NCBI RefSeq assembly: GCF_000712135.1
Contig: NZ_JOOE01000001.1
Location: forward strand, 930,001-994,000
DNA length: 64,000 nucleotides
Direction of reading: 5' to 3'
From: Sphingomonas sp. UNC305MFCol5.2
Lineage (GTDB): Bacteria; Pseudomonadota; Alphaproteobacteria; Sphingomonadales; Sphingomonadaceae
A program made the position numbers and the translations under genes. The notes under the pieces were generated by a model. That model had not been told where the DNA came from and did not search any database. It saw nothing but the letters and a program-made list of their open reading frames with translations. This document shows, in pieces, positions 44,130 through 52,178 of this stretch (position 1 is its first letter; each line of letters begins with the position of its first letter).

Positions 44130-44527
44130 CACTGCTTACGCCTCGCGAAATTGCGCCGGGCGATCAACACTCCCAGACCGAGCAGCACCAGCGGCGCGAG
44201 CCACAAGGGCGCGGTGATCCAGCTCAGCGGCGGATCATAGGTCACATAGTCGCCATAGCGCTGCACCAGCCACTTCCGGACCTCGCCGGGGCTCTCCCCC
44301 GCCGCGATCCGCTGCCGCACCAGCGCGCGCATGTCCCCCGCCATCTCGGCGTCGCTGTCGGCGATCGACTGGCCCTGGCAGACGAGGCAGCGCAGCGTAT
44401 CCATCAGCGCCTTGGCCTTCGCCTCCTGCGCGGGGTCGGCAAGCTGGGTGTAGGCGAGCTCGGCCGGCGGGAGGTTCGAATCGGCGAAGGACGGCCCGCT
44501 CAGCAGCAACGCCAGCACAAAAACCAT
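44129..44527 (-). CDS. ccmH: Cytochrome c-type biogenesis protein CcmH
   Basis: A 132-residue thiol protein of the haem ligation machinery: signal/anchor MVFVLALLLSGPSFA, then the CcmH core with LRCLVCQGQSIADSDAEMAGDMRALVRQRI, containing the redox pair L-R-C-x-x-C, and WLVQRYGDYVTYDPPL, plus a C-terminal transmembrane helix (APLWLAPLVLLGLGVLIA). Start 44527 is chosen because a longer frame would translate a repeat element lying directly upstream (44528-44635). Ends by one-base overlap with ccmI. Confidence 0.9.
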   Translation of the reverse strand: MVFVLALLLSGPSFADSNLPPAELAYTQLADPAQEAKAKALMDTLRCLVCQGQSIADSDAEMAGDMRALVRQRIAAGESPGEVRKWLVQRYGDYVTYDPPLSWITAPLWLAPLVLLGLGVLIARRNFARRKQ

Positions 44528-44528
44528 C

Positions 44529-44635
44529 GTCACCCCGGCCTTGTGCCGGGGTCCACCACGCGGCTTGGCGACGGCCAAAGCAAGAGAAGCCATCGCACGC
44601 CGCACCGTGGATCCCGGAACAAGTCCGGGATGACG
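44529..44635. repeat. REP-like inverted repeat pair between ccmG and ccmH
   Basis: Two related palindromes in opposite orientation: CCCCGGC-N5-GCCGGGG within 44529-44556 and TCCCGGA-N5-TCCGGGA within 44607-44635. Extended units read GTCACCCCGGCCTTGTGCC and GTGGATCCCGGAACAAGTCC. This is a dispersed sphingomonad-type intergenic repeat; a shortened relative (CCCCGGC-GAA-GGCCGGGG) occurs near 51885-51902. It fills the whole gap and touches the ccmH start codon. Confidence 0.7.
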
Positions 44636-44652
44636 GAGGGAATGAGGCAGCC

Positions 44653-45177
44653 TCACTTCGCCTTCTCCAGCTGGGCCAGCAACTCCGCCACATGCTCTTC
44701 GCGAATATCGCCGATATGCTGGTACGCGATCCGCCCCTGGGCATCGATCACGAAGGTCTCAGGTACGCCCGACGAACCCAGCGCCAGCTGTGCGCGGCTC
44801 GCCTGATCGTCGCCGATCCGCGCATAGGGGTCGCCGTTGCGTGCGAGGAACGCCTGGACCGCCTCCCGCGTGTCGCGAATCGCAATCGCGTCGATCTCCA
44901 CCCCCGCTTGCTTGAGCTTCATCAACTGCGGCGCCTCGGCGATGCAGGGAATGCACCAGCTCGCGAAGACATTGAGCAGCCGCGGCTTGCCCTTGAGCTC
45001 GGTCGAGGTCACCCCCGGCTTGCCCGGAAGCAGCGCCGGCAGGGTCAGCACAGGCAGCGGTTTGCCCACCATTGCCGAATGCACCGTCCGGTCGCCCGGC
45101 TTGAGCAGACCGCTCGCGACCAGCCCGAACACCAAGGCGAACAGCACCAACGGCGCCCAGATCAGCACCCGCCTCAT
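44653..45177 (-). CDS. ccmG: Thiol:disulfide interchange protein CcmG/DsbE
   Basis: A 174-residue membrane-anchored thioredoxin-like protein: N-terminal helix (LIWAPLVLFALVFGLVASGL), then VFASWCIPCIAEAPQL with the W-C-x-x-C active site at about 73-77 and the cis-Pro in SSGVPETFVID. It reduces apocytochrome c or CcmH cysteines in the periplasm. ATG overlaps the ccmF stop by 4 nt. Confidence 0.93.
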   Translation of the reverse strand: MRRVLIWAPLVLFALVFGLVASGLLKPGDRTVHSAMVGKPLPVLTLPALLPGKPGVTSTELKGKPRLLNVFASWCIPCIAEAPQLMKLKQAGVEIDAIAIRDTREAVQAFLARNGDPYARIGDDQASRAQLALGSSGVPETFVIDAQGRIAYQHIGDIREEHVAELLAQLEKAK

Positions 45178-47108
45178 GCGTATGCCTCCGCCTCATCGGC
45201 CCGTCGCTCGCGCCGAATCCGCCCGATCAGCGCCAGCGCGCCGCCTAGCGCGATCAGCCCGCCGCCCAGCCAGATCAGCGTCACGAACGGCTTCCACCAC
45301 AATCGGATCTGCCAGCGCCCCTGTTCGTCGCCTTGCCCCAGCACGGTGTAGAGCTGCCCGTCGAGCATCGTGCTGATCGCCGCCTCGTTGGTGTTGGTCG
45401 GTGGCGTGCTGAAGAAGCGCTGCTGCGGGAACAGCTCGAACATCGCGCCCTCGCCGCGCCGCACCTGCAGCCGCGCCTCGAGTGCCGACCAGTTCGGCCC
45501 CACCGTCGGGTGCACATCGGCGAGCGTCACCCGGAACGGCCCGACGGTGACGTTCTGCCCCACCGCGATCGCCGCCAGCCGCTCGGTCTTGAACGCGCTG
45601 TCCGCCGCCATGCCGGCGATGCTCACCGCCACGCCGAGATGCGCGATCACCATGCCCCAGACATGCAGCGGCGTCCGGCGCAGGTTGCGCCGAACCACCG
45701 GCACTACGCTCGCCACGCCCAGCCCGACGGCAAAGGCGATGCCGAGCACCGGCACGAAATGCGCCCCGCCCGAAAGCGCGAAGATCAATGCGAATGCCGC
45801 GCCCGCCGCCGCAGTCGGCACCAATACGCGCTTCGCCAGCGTATTCAGGTTGTCGCGCCGCCACCGCAGCAGCGGCCCCGCCACCGTCGCCGCGACCAGC
45901 GCAAGCGCCACGGGCACCAGCGCCTTGTTGAAGAACGGCGCCCCGATCGAGAGCTGCACCCCCGCCGCCTGCGCCGCGAGCGGATAAAGCGTGCCGATGA
46001 ACACTACGCCGAGGATCACTGAGAGCAGTAGGTTGTTGAGCACCAGCGCGCCCTCGCGGCTGACCAGCTGGAAGGTCGAGCCCTGAGTCACCGTCCCCAC
46101 CCGCGCGCCGAACAGCGCCAGCGCGCCGCCGATATAGATGCCCAGCAAGGCAAGGATGAACGTGCCCCGCGTCGGATCGACGGCAAAGGCATGGACGCTG
46201 ACCAGGATGCCCGATCGCACCAGGAACGTCCCGATCATCGACATCGCGAACGCCACCAGCGCCAACATCAGCGTCCATGCGCGCAGCCCGTCGCGCGTCG
46301 CCAGCACGGTCACCGAATGGAGCAAGGCGGTCGCCGCCAGCCACGGCATCAGCGACGCGTTCTCGACCGGGTCCCAGAACCACCAGCCGCCCCAGCCGAG
46401 CTCGTAATAGGCCCAGTAGGACCCTGCGGTGATCCCGATCGTCAGGAAGATCCACGCGCCCAGCACCCAAGGCCGCATCGCCTTGGCAAAGGCGGGTCCG
46501 ACGTCGCGCATCAACAGCGCCCCCACCGCGAAGCTGAACGCCACCGAGAGCCCGACATAGCCGAGATACAAGGTCGGCGGATGGAACGCCAAACCCGGGT
46601 CCTGCAGCAGCGGGTTCAGCCCCTGCCCGTCCGGGGCCGCCGGGTTCAGCCGCACGAACGGGTTCGATGCGAAGGCGAGGAAAGCATAGAAACCCAGCCC
46701 GATCGCCGCCTGCGCACCCAAGGTCGCCGCCAGCGTACCGCCCGCCAGCCGCCGCTCGAATGCCGCGACCCCCGCGCCTGCCATGGCGAGTACGGTCACC
46801 CAGAGCAGCATCGAGCCTTCATGGTTCCCCCATGCGCCCGCCACCTTGTAGATCATCGGCTTGAGCGAGTGGCTGTTCTCCGCGACCAGCACCACCGACA
46901 TGTCGCTTCGCGCGAACAATGCGATCAGCAACCCGAACGAGAGCAGCGTCAGCAGACCCTGCACGAGAGCGGTCCGCCGCAGCGCCACCATCAGCGCGCC
47001 GACATTGGCGTTCTCGCGATGCTTCGCCGCGCCCCAGGCGAGCATCAGCTGGACGAGCGCGAACGCCGCCGCCAACCACAGGGCCGCAAGTCCCGCCTCG
47101 GCGATCAT
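45174..47108 (-). CDS. ccmF: Haem lyase subunit CcmF
   Basis: A 644-residue polytopic membrane protein. The CcmF/CycK haem-handling region GWGGWWFWDPVENASLMPWLAATALLHS (the WWD domain) is at about 235-262, with further His and Trp motifs (ENSHSLKPMIYKVAGAWGNHEGS near 78-100, FHPPTLYLGYVG) and some 14-15 membrane segments. Works with CcmH and CcmI in haem attachment to apocytochrome c. Family length about 650. It starts 13 nt after ccmE. Confidence 0.95.
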   Translation of the reverse strand: MIAEAGLAALWLAAAFALVQLMLAWGAAKHRENANVGALMVALRRTALVQGLLTLLSFGLLIALFARSDMSVVLVAENSHSLKPMIYKVAGAWGNHEGSMLLWVTVLAMAGAGVAAFERRLAGGTLAATLGAQAAIGLGFYAFLAFASNPFVRLNPAAPDGQGLNPLLQDPGLAFHPPTLYLGYVGLSVAFSFAVGALLMRDVGPAFAKAMRPWVLGAWIFLTIGITAGSYWAYYELGWGGWWFWDPVENASLMPWLAATALLHSVTVLATRDGLRAWTLMLALVAFAMSMIGTFLVRSGILVSVHAFAVDPTRGTFILALLGIYIGGALALFGARVGTVTQGSTFQLVSREGALVLNNLLLSVILGVVFIGTLYPLAAQAAGVQLSIGAPFFNKALVPVALALVAATVAGPLLRWRRDNLNTLAKRVLVPTAAAGAAFALIFALSGGAHFVPVLGIAFAVGLGVASVVPVVRRNLRRTPLHVWGMVIAHLGVAVSIAGMAADSAFKTERLAAIAVGQNVTVGPFRVTLADVHPTVGPNWSALEARLQVRRGEGAMFELFPQQRFFSTPPTNTNEAAISTMLDGQLYTVLGQGDEQGRWQIRLWWKPFVTLIWLGGGLIALGGALALIGRIRRERRADEAEAYA

Positions 47109-47121
47109 TTGGAGCCCGTCA

Positions 47122-47553
47122 TTATTTCAGCGTCTCGGTCTTGTGCATCTTGCCGGCGACTTGCGGCGGCATGTAGCGCTCGTCGTGCTTGGCCAGTAGA
47201 TTGTCGGCAGTGAAGCTGCCGTCGGCGTTGAACCGCCCTTCGGCGACGACTCCCGATCCTTCCTTGAACAGATCGGGCGCCACGCCGCGGAACGCCACCG
47301 GCACCTTGGCCTTGCCGTCGGTCACCACGAACGTCATCGAAACGCCGTCAGGCTTCCGCACGATCGACCCGGCCTCGACCATGCCGCCCAGCCGCACTGC
47401 CTTGTCGGTCGGCACCGGCTTGCCCGCAACGTCGCCGGGCGCATAGAAGAACGCGGCCTGGTCCTGCAGCGCCGACAGCGCGAGCCCCGCCGCACCGGCC
47501 ACCGCGCCCAATGCGAGCAGCCCCAGCACGAGCCGCTGATGCTTGGGCTTCAT
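47122..47553 (-). CDS. ccmE: Haem chaperone CcmE
   Basis: A 143-residue periplasmic haem chaperone with one N-terminal anchor helix (QRLVLGLLALGAVAGAAGLAL) and an OB-fold domain (VPTDKAVRLGGMVEAGSI, FVVTDGKAKVPVAFRGVAPDLFKEG). The covalent haem-binding His123 and downstream Tyr127 lie in LLAKHDERYMPP, the diagnostic H-x3-Y motif. ATG overlaps the ccmD stop (ATGA). Confidence 0.94.
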   Translation of the reverse strand: MKPKHQRLVLGLLALGAVAGAAGLALSALQDQAAFFYAPGDVAGKPVPTDKAVRLGGMVEAGSIVRKPDGVSMTFVVTDGKAKVPVAFRGVAPDLFKEGSGVVAEGRFNADGSFTADNLLAKHDERYMPPQVAGKMHKTETLK

Positions 47554-47681
47554 CGCTCCCGCCTCAGCGAATCCGCCGCCGCCTCGGCGCTGCGCATCGA
47601 GCGCCATGCCCATAGCGCCAGCCCGCCGGTGCCGAGCAGAGTCACGGCATAGGCCGCGGTGATGAACGCCCAATGGTTCAT
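47550..47681 (-). CDS. ccmD: Haem exporter accessory protein CcmD
   Basis: A 43-residue single-pass membrane protein: MNHWAFITAAYAVTLLGTGG followed by LALWAWRSMRSAEAAADSL. Size, one membrane helix with a Tyr near the middle (AAYAVT), and position between ccmC and ccmE fit CcmD, which helps release haem-loaded CcmE. It overlaps both neighbours by 4 nt. Confidence 0.85.
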   Translation of the reverse strand: MNHWAFITAAYAVTLLGTGGLALWAWRSMRSAEAAADSLRRER

Positions 47682-48397
47682 TGCGCCGCCATCCGCCGCA
47701 TCCGCGCCTCGACCTTCTGCGTCGCGAGCATCGCCCGCATCCGCATCAGCACGACGCCCATGAAGAACAAGGTGAATCCGCCAATCGTGAAGAAGAGCGG
47801 CCACAGCATCGAGGAATCGATCGACGAGCTGGTCAGCCCGATGCTCTGCCCCTGGTGCAATGTGTTCCACCACACCACCGAATAGCGCACGATCGGCAGC
47901 AGCACCGATCCCGCCACCCCGAACAAGGCCGGCACGCGTCCGTCGCCGCCGCGCTCGGCATCGGCGCGGGCCAGCGCGATATAGGCGATGTAGACGAAGA
48001 ACAGCAGCAGCATGCTCGTCAGCCGCCCGTCCCATTCCCACCAGGTTCCCCAGGTCGGCCGCCCCCAGATCGAACCGGTGATCAGGCACAAAGCCGCGAA
48101 CACCGCTCCCGCCGGCGCAGTCGCGCGCGCGGCGATATGTGCCAGCGGATGCCGCCAGATCAGATAGCCGAGGCTCGCGAACGCCACGCCGCTCCATCCC
48201 GCCATCCCCAGCCACGCGGCGGGGACGTGAATGTAGAGGATGCGTACGCTCTCCTTCTGGAGATAGTCCGCCGGCGTCTGGGTCAATCCGCCCCATATGC
48301 CGAACAGCGCCAGCGCCACCCCGGCCCAGAACAGGACCGGCGTCAGCGGGCGCGCGAGCTTGAGGAAGCGCGTGGGATTGGCGAGAGCGTGGATCAC
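47678..48397 (-). CDS. ccmC: Haem transporter/handling protein CcmC
   Basis: A 239-residue membrane protein with six helices. The WWD-type haem motif is TWGTWWEWDGRLTSMLLLFFVYIAY near 130, with flanking His in RILYIHVPAAWLGM and NTLHQGQS. It loads haem onto CcmE. Start GTG 48397 (VIHALANPTRFLKLARPLTP) gives the usual family N-terminus; a longer frame to ATG 48487 is unlikely. First gene of the cluster; ccmA and ccmB are not adjacent. Confidence 0.93.
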   Translation of the reverse strand: MIHALANPTRFLKLARPLTPVLFWAGVALALFGIWGGLTQTPADYLQKESVRILYIHVPAAWLGMAGWSGVAFASLGYLIWRHPLAHIAARATAPAGAVFAALCLITGSIWGRPTWGTWWEWDGRLTSMLLLFFVYIAYIALARADAERGGDGRVPALFGVAGSVLLPIVRYSVVWWNTLHQGQSIGLTSSSIDSSMLWPLFFTIGGFTLFFMGVVLMRMRAMLATQKVEARMRRMAAQ

Positions 48398-48614
48398 GGT
48401 GTTCGTTCGCCAATAGCCGCCTTCGCTCGCGGAATCTACGCCGGGATGTTCGCGGCAAACGCCCGGTTGCAAGTTCTGCGCTTGCACCCCGTCATCACTG
48501 TCATCATGCTTTCGTCACGGGACCGTAAGGACTTGGCGCGGTTCGCATCCAGGTGATGCGCACGGACCTCCGCCAGCCCTAGCCCGGCTGCACCTCCAGC
48601 ATAGGACCAAGGCC

Positions 48615-49445
48615 ATGCCTTTCATCACCACCAGCGACGGCACGGAGATCTTCTACAAGGACTGGGGCTCGAAGGACGCCCAGCCCCTGGTCTTCCATCA
48701 CGGCTGGCCGCTCTCGGCGGACGACTGGGACAATCAGATGATGTTCTTCCTCGAGCACGGCTATCGCGTGATCGCGCACGATCGCCGCGGGCATGGCCGC
48801 TCGACCCAGACCGACACCGGCAACGAGATGGACACCTATGCCGCCGACGTGATCGCGCTCGCCGCGGCGCTCGATCTCAAGGGCGCGATCCATATCGGCC
48901 ATTCGACCGGCGGCGGCGAAGTCGCGCATTATGTCGCGCGCGCCGAAGCCGGCCGGGTCGCCAAGGCGGTGCTGATCGGCGCGGTCCCGCCCGTCATGCT
49001 CAAGTCCGAGGCCAATCCCGGCGGGCTGCCGATCGAAGTCTTCGACGGAATCCGCGCGGGCGTGGCGAACAATCGCGCGCAATTCTACATCGATCTCCCG
49101 ACCGGCCCCTTTTACGGCTATAACCGCGAAGGCGCGAAGATCGATCAGGGCGTGATCTATAATTGGTGGCGCCAGGGGATGATGGGCGGCATCAAGGCGC
49201 ATTACGATTGCGTCAAAGCCTTTTCGGAGACGGACTTCACGGAAGATCTGAAGAAGATCGACGTCCCCGTCCTGCTCCTCCACGGCGAGGACGACCAGAT
49301 CGTTCCCATCGCCGACGCGGCGTTGATCGGGATCAAGCTGCTCAAGCATGGCTCGATCAAGACCTATCCCGGCCTGCCCCACGGCATGGCCACTACCCAT
49401 GCCGACATCATCAACGCCGACTTGCTCGCCTTCGTACGCGGCTGA
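48615..49445 (+). CDS. Alpha/beta hydrolase, cofactor-free haloperoxidase/arylesterase type
   Basis: A 276-residue hydrolase of the non-haem chloroperoxidase family: [17 protein letters not shown] (oxyanion region), [14 protein letters not shown], nucleophile elbow [13 protein letters not shown] with Ser at about 97, Asp in [11 protein letters not shown] and His in LPHGMATTH. Family members show esterase or perhydrolase activity. Divergent from ccmC with a 217-bp gap. Ends before a strong hairpin. Natural substrate unknown. Confidence 0.9.
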   Translation: MPFITTSDGTEIFYKDWGSKDAQPLVFHHGWPLSADDWDNQMMFFLEHGYRVIAHDRRGHGRSTQTDTGNEMDTYAADVIALAAALDLKGAIHIGHSTGGGEVAHYVARAEAGRVAKAVLIGAVPPVMLKSEANPGGLPIEVFDGIRAGVANNRAQFYIDLPTGPFYGYNREGAKIDQGVIYNWWRQGMMGGIKAHYDCVKAFSETDFTEDLKKIDVPVLLLHGEDDQIVPIADAALIGIKLLKHGSIKTYPGLPHGMATTHADIINADLLAFVRG

Positions 49446-49453
49446 ATCGTGCA

Positions 49454-49478
49454 CCCCTTCCCGCGCCGCGGGGAGGGG
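49454..49478 (+). terminator. Hairpin after the haloperoxidase-like gene
   Basis: CCCCTTCCCGC-CGC-GCGGGGAGGGG type stem (11 bp with one G.T pair and a short loop), followed by TTTC, 9 nt after the stop codon. Member of the same GC-rich palindrome family as 43450-43470. Confidence 0.6.
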
Positions 49479-49546
49479 TTTCGATATCGAACGCATCCTG
49501 CCGGAACTGTGCGCGTTGTAGCGCGATGCCCATCAGGAACCTCAAC

Positions 49547-49723
49547 ATGATCGACACTCCCGATCCACGCGCGGCGGCCGCCCTCACTGCGATGTCGCTC
49601 GATCTCGCCGAGCTCCTCGCGACGATCGATCAGGTTCGCACCCAGCTTCAGCGCTTCCAGGCACACATAATCTGCGCCCAGCTCGACGCCGCGGAACATA
49701 TGGTGCCGACCGAGCCGCAATGA
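49547..49723 (+). CDS. Small hypothetical protein
   Basis: A 58-residue frame: DTPDPRAAAALTAMSLDLAE then a helical stretch LLATIDQVRTQLQRFQAHII and CAQLDAAEHMVPTEPQ. AGGA stands about 9 nt before the ATG. The heptad-like middle suggests a short amphipathic or coiled-coil helix. No family recognised; a longer frame starts at 49526. Confidence 0.5.
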   Translation: MIDTPDPRAAAALTAMSLDLAELLATIDQVRTQLQRFQAHIICAQLDAAEHMVPTEPQ

Positions 49724-49822
49724 GTTGGTAGCGAACTGCTCACTTCTTCCTCACCCGCTGCTCATGCCGCTCATCCGGACTCCTGCCAGGACAAGTGGGT
49801 GATTCCAACAGGAGGCGAGCAC

Positions 49823-50395
49823 ATGATTGGATCGAGCGAACGAGCCGGCGCAGGCGCTTGGGACTATTGGCGGATCGCGCGTTGGACCGGGGCTTCGGCG
49901 TTGCTGCTCACGCCGCTGGTGATGATGCAGATCAGCGACGAATGGCACTGGACCATCGGCAGCTTCGTCTTTGCCGGTATAATGATCGGCGGAGTCCTGC
50001 TGCTGTATGAGCTCGCCGCAAGAGCGAGCGGAAGTCTGGCCTATCGCACGGGAGCAGCCGTCGCGCTTTTGTCCTCGTTCCTGACCGTGTGGACCACGAT
50101 CGTTCGCGATGACGGCACCGGCATCGGCTCTTTCGCAGTGATCATGGCGGCAGCAATAGGCGGGTTCGCCGCCTGGTTTCGGGCCGAAGGCATGGCGCGC
50201 ACCATGCTCGGCGTTGCGATCATGCAGGCATTGGTCGGCATCGCCATAGCGACCGCGCCGTCGGTCGCGAACACGCCGGATGGCTCGTTGAGGGCTTTAT
50301 CATTCGGCGGTTTCTTCACGGCGCTTTGGCTGATGTCGGCGGCTTTCTTTCGTGCCGCGGCGAAAGGGAATCACCAGCCGGCCGCGATGCATTAG
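49823..50395 (+). CDS. Hypothetical inner-membrane protein
   Basis: A 190-residue protein with about five hydrophobic segments (near residues 24-42, 46-65, 80-97, 104-120 and 130-150) separated by short charged loops. ATG 49823 has GGAGG 7 nt upstream. I recognise no named family; it is too short for a transporter of known type and has no catalytic motif. Confidence 0.7.
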   Translation: MIGSSERAGAGAWDYWRIARWTGASALLLTPLVMMQISDEWHWTIGSFVFAGIMIGGVLLLYELAARASGSLAYRTGAAVALLSSFLTVWTTIVRDDGTGIGSFAVIMAAAIGGFAAWFRAEGMARTMLGVAIMQALVGIAIATAPSVANTPDGSLRALSFGGFFTALWLMSAAFFRAAAKGNHQPAAMH

Positions 50396-50419
50396 CCATT
50401 GACGGCAGCGCACGAGAAA

Positions 50420-50447
50420 ACGTCCGCTATCCATCAATAGCGGACGT
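50420..50447. terminator. Strong bidirectional terminator
   Basis: Perfect 11-bp stem ACGTCCGCTAT / ATAGCGGACGT with a 6-nt loop. On the minus strand it ends in TTTTC directly after the stem, so it terminates the ECF41 operon (stop at 50457). It also lies 24 nt after the membrane protein on the plus strand. Confidence 0.8.
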
Positions 50448-50456
50448 GCCTTGGCC

Positions 50457-51314
50457 CTAATGCACCGCCCCCAGATGCCGCAATTTGTCCGGGTTGCGCA
50501 TGATGTAGATGCCGACGATCTTGCCGTCCTCGATCGCCAGTGCGGTCGTCTGGAGCAGCCCCCCCGCTTCGACCGTGACGAACCCGGGCAGGCCGTTGAT
50601 CATCCCCCAGCGCAGCACCTGCGACATATCCTTCGCGAAGATACGCGTCAGTGAGGCGTGCAGCTTCGTCACGTCCTCGATGCCGAAGATCGGACGCAGC
50701 CCGGCATGGACCTTGCCGCCACCGTCCGAATGTACCGCGACATCGTCCGCGAGCAGCGAACGCAGCCCCGCCATATCGCCGTTCCGCGATGCCTGGAAAA
50801 AGGCCGCGGCGATCTCCAGCCCGCGTTCCTTGGGCATTTCGAAGCGCGGCCGCGCCGCGCGGACATGCGTCCGGGCCCGGCTGGCGAGCTGGCGCGTCGC
50901 GGCGGGATCACGCCCGATCGTCTCGGCGATCTCGTCGAAACCCAGCCCGAACACGTCGTGGAGCAGGAACGCCGCGCGCTCGAGCGGCGAGAGCCGCTCC
51001 AGCGCGAGCATCAGCGGCAGCGTGACGTCGTCGGCTTCGTCTTCCTCCTCGACCACCGGCTCGGGCAGCCACGGGCCCACATAGGTCTCGCGCTGCACCC
51101 GCGCCGATTTGAGCTGGTCGAGGCATAGCCGCGTCACCACGCGGCGCAGGAACGCCTCGGGCTCGCGGATCGCGGTACGGTCCGCGCCCATCCAGCGGAC
51201 GAACGCATCCTGCACCACGTCCTCCGCGTCCGCGACCGAACCCAGCATGCGATAGGCGATGCGGGTCAGCCGCGGACGCAGCGGATCGAAGCTTGCTGCC
51301 GCGTCGTCCGTCAC
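50457..51314 (-). CDS. ECF41-type RNA polymerase sigma factor with SnoaL-like C-terminal domain
   Basis: A 285-residue extracytoplasmic-function sigma factor. Sigma2 (RLTRIAYRMLGSVADAEDVVQDAFVRW), sigma4 (LSPLERAAFLLHDVFGLGFDEIAETIGRDPAATRQLASRAR), then a C-terminal SnoaL-like domain of about 110 residues. The ECF41 signatures WLPEP, DGGGK and NPDKL are all present; in this group the C-terminal domain modulates activity instead of an anti-sigma factor. GTG 51314 overlaps the stop of the upstream decarboxylase-like gene (GTGA), so the two are coupled. Confidence 0.93.
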   Translation of the reverse strand: MTDDAAASFDPLRPRLTRIAYRMLGSVADAEDVVQDAFVRWMGADRTAIREPEAFLRRVVTRLCLDQLKSARVQRETYVGPWLPEPVVEEEDEADDVTLPLMLALERLSPLERAAFLLHDVFGLGFDEIAETIGRDPAATRQLASRARTHVRAARPRFEMPKERGLEIAAAFFQASRNGDMAGLRSLLADDVAVHSDGGGKVHAGLRPIFGIEDVTKLHASLTRIFAKDMSQVLRWGMINGLPGFVTVEAGGLLQTTALAIEDGKIVGIYIMRNPDKLRHLGAVH

Positions 51315-51769
51315 GCGGCCTGCGCCGTGGACTTGGCATCGTGAAACAGGTCGAAGCCGACCGCGAGGCGGTTCCACCCGTTGATCGCGTTGATCATCAG
51401 CGTCACTTGCACCTGCTCCTCCGGCGTGAACTCGGCGGCGAAGGCCTCATACACTTCCTGCGGCGCCCGGGCGGTGGATACCAGAGTCAGCGCGTCGGTC
51501 CATGCCAGCGCGGCACGCTCGCGCGCCGAATAGACCGGCGCCTCGTGCCATGCGCTCAGCAGATAGATGCGCTGCTCGGTCTCGCCGGCCTTGCGCGCAT
51601 CGGCGGTGTGCATGTTGAGGCAGTTCGCGCAGCCGTTGATCTGCGAGGCGCGGATCTTGATCAGTTCGAGCAGCGAATGCTCGATCGCCGGTGCGATCTT
51701 GAGGGACGCGTCGAGCCACAGCTTCATCTGGACGGGCGCGGCGGCGAAGGGGTCGATTCGTGCAGTCAT
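51311..51769 (-). CDS. Carboxymuconolactone decarboxylase/AhpD-like protein
   Basis: A 152-residue CMD-fold protein with the redox pair in QINGCANCLNMHTADARKAGE (C-x-x-C followed by H), as in AhpD-type alkylhydroperoxidases. Genes of this kind are the usual partners and targets of ECF41 sigma factors. ATG 51769 has AAGGAG 7 nt upstream, itself 25 nt after a predicted ECF41 promoter. Probably a peroxidatic or redox-stress enzyme; the exact reaction is unknown. Confidence 0.9.
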   Translation of the reverse strand: MTARIDPFAAAPVQMKLWLDASLKIAPAIEHSLLELIKIRASQINGCANCLNMHTADARKAGETEQRIYLLSAWHEAPVYSARERAALAWTDALTLVSTARAPQEVYEAFAAEFTPEEQVQVTLMINAINGWNRLAVGFDLFHDAKSTAQAA

Positions 51770-51798
51770 GGTCAGTCTCCTTGGGGTTACGGAGACAT

Positions 51799-51825
51799 GA
51801 CGAGACAGCGCCGGCGGATGTGACA
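51799..51825 (-). promoter_or_regulatory. ECF41-type promoter TGTCACA-N16-CGTC
   Basis: On the minus strand, TGTCACA (51825-51819), a 16-bp spacer and CGTC (51802-51799) exactly match the published ECF41 consensus. It lies 29 bp upstream of the ATG of the CMD-like gene, so the sigma factor should autoactivate its own operon. Confidence 0.85.
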
Positions 51826-51848
51826 TGGGGGGTGCGATTTTTTCTTCT

Positions 51849-51996
51849 CCCCTCCCTGCAAGGGAGGGGTCGGGGGTGGGTGCGACCCCGGCGAAGGCCG
51901 GGGGAGCCCAGCGACCCGCATGGAATGTAGAAAAGGCCGGGCATCGAGCCCGACCTTTATCTAACCCACCCCTAGCCCCTCCCTTGCGGGGAGGGG
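51849..51996. repeat. Inverted pair of GC-rich palindromic repeats (BIME-like)
   Basis: Unit 1 (51849-51869: CCCCTCCC-TGCAA-GGGAGGGG, followed by TCGGGGGTGGG) and unit 2 (51976-51996: CCCCTCCC-TTGCG-GGGAGGGG, preceded by ACCCACCCCTAG) are the same element in opposite orientation. Between them is a REP-like CCCCGGC-GAA-GGCCGGGG. The rest of the gap to 52178 has no gene. Similar palindromes stand at 43450 and 49454. Confidence 0.75.
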
Positions 51997-52178
51997 AAAT
52001 GGACAGGCTTCAAATGTTGGATTTCACCGGCTACGCCCGAGGCGCTCTTTGAACCTGTGAAGTCCAAAACCGCCCCCGGTACTCACGCAACATCCTTACG
52101 CCCGCGCGCAACTTTCTTAGTCAATTCGCGGGAAAAGTGCGAAGTTAAGCGCGCCAAATCCTACAAAGCCTAGGCGAA

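Larger units (their letters stand above)
51770..52178. other. Intergenic region with ECF41 promoter and repeats
   Basis: A 409-bp stretch between the CMD-like gene and the end of the amino acid dehydrogenase. It carries the ECF41 promoter and the repeat pair; the remaining 52000-52178 shows nothing I can assign. Confidence 0.6.
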
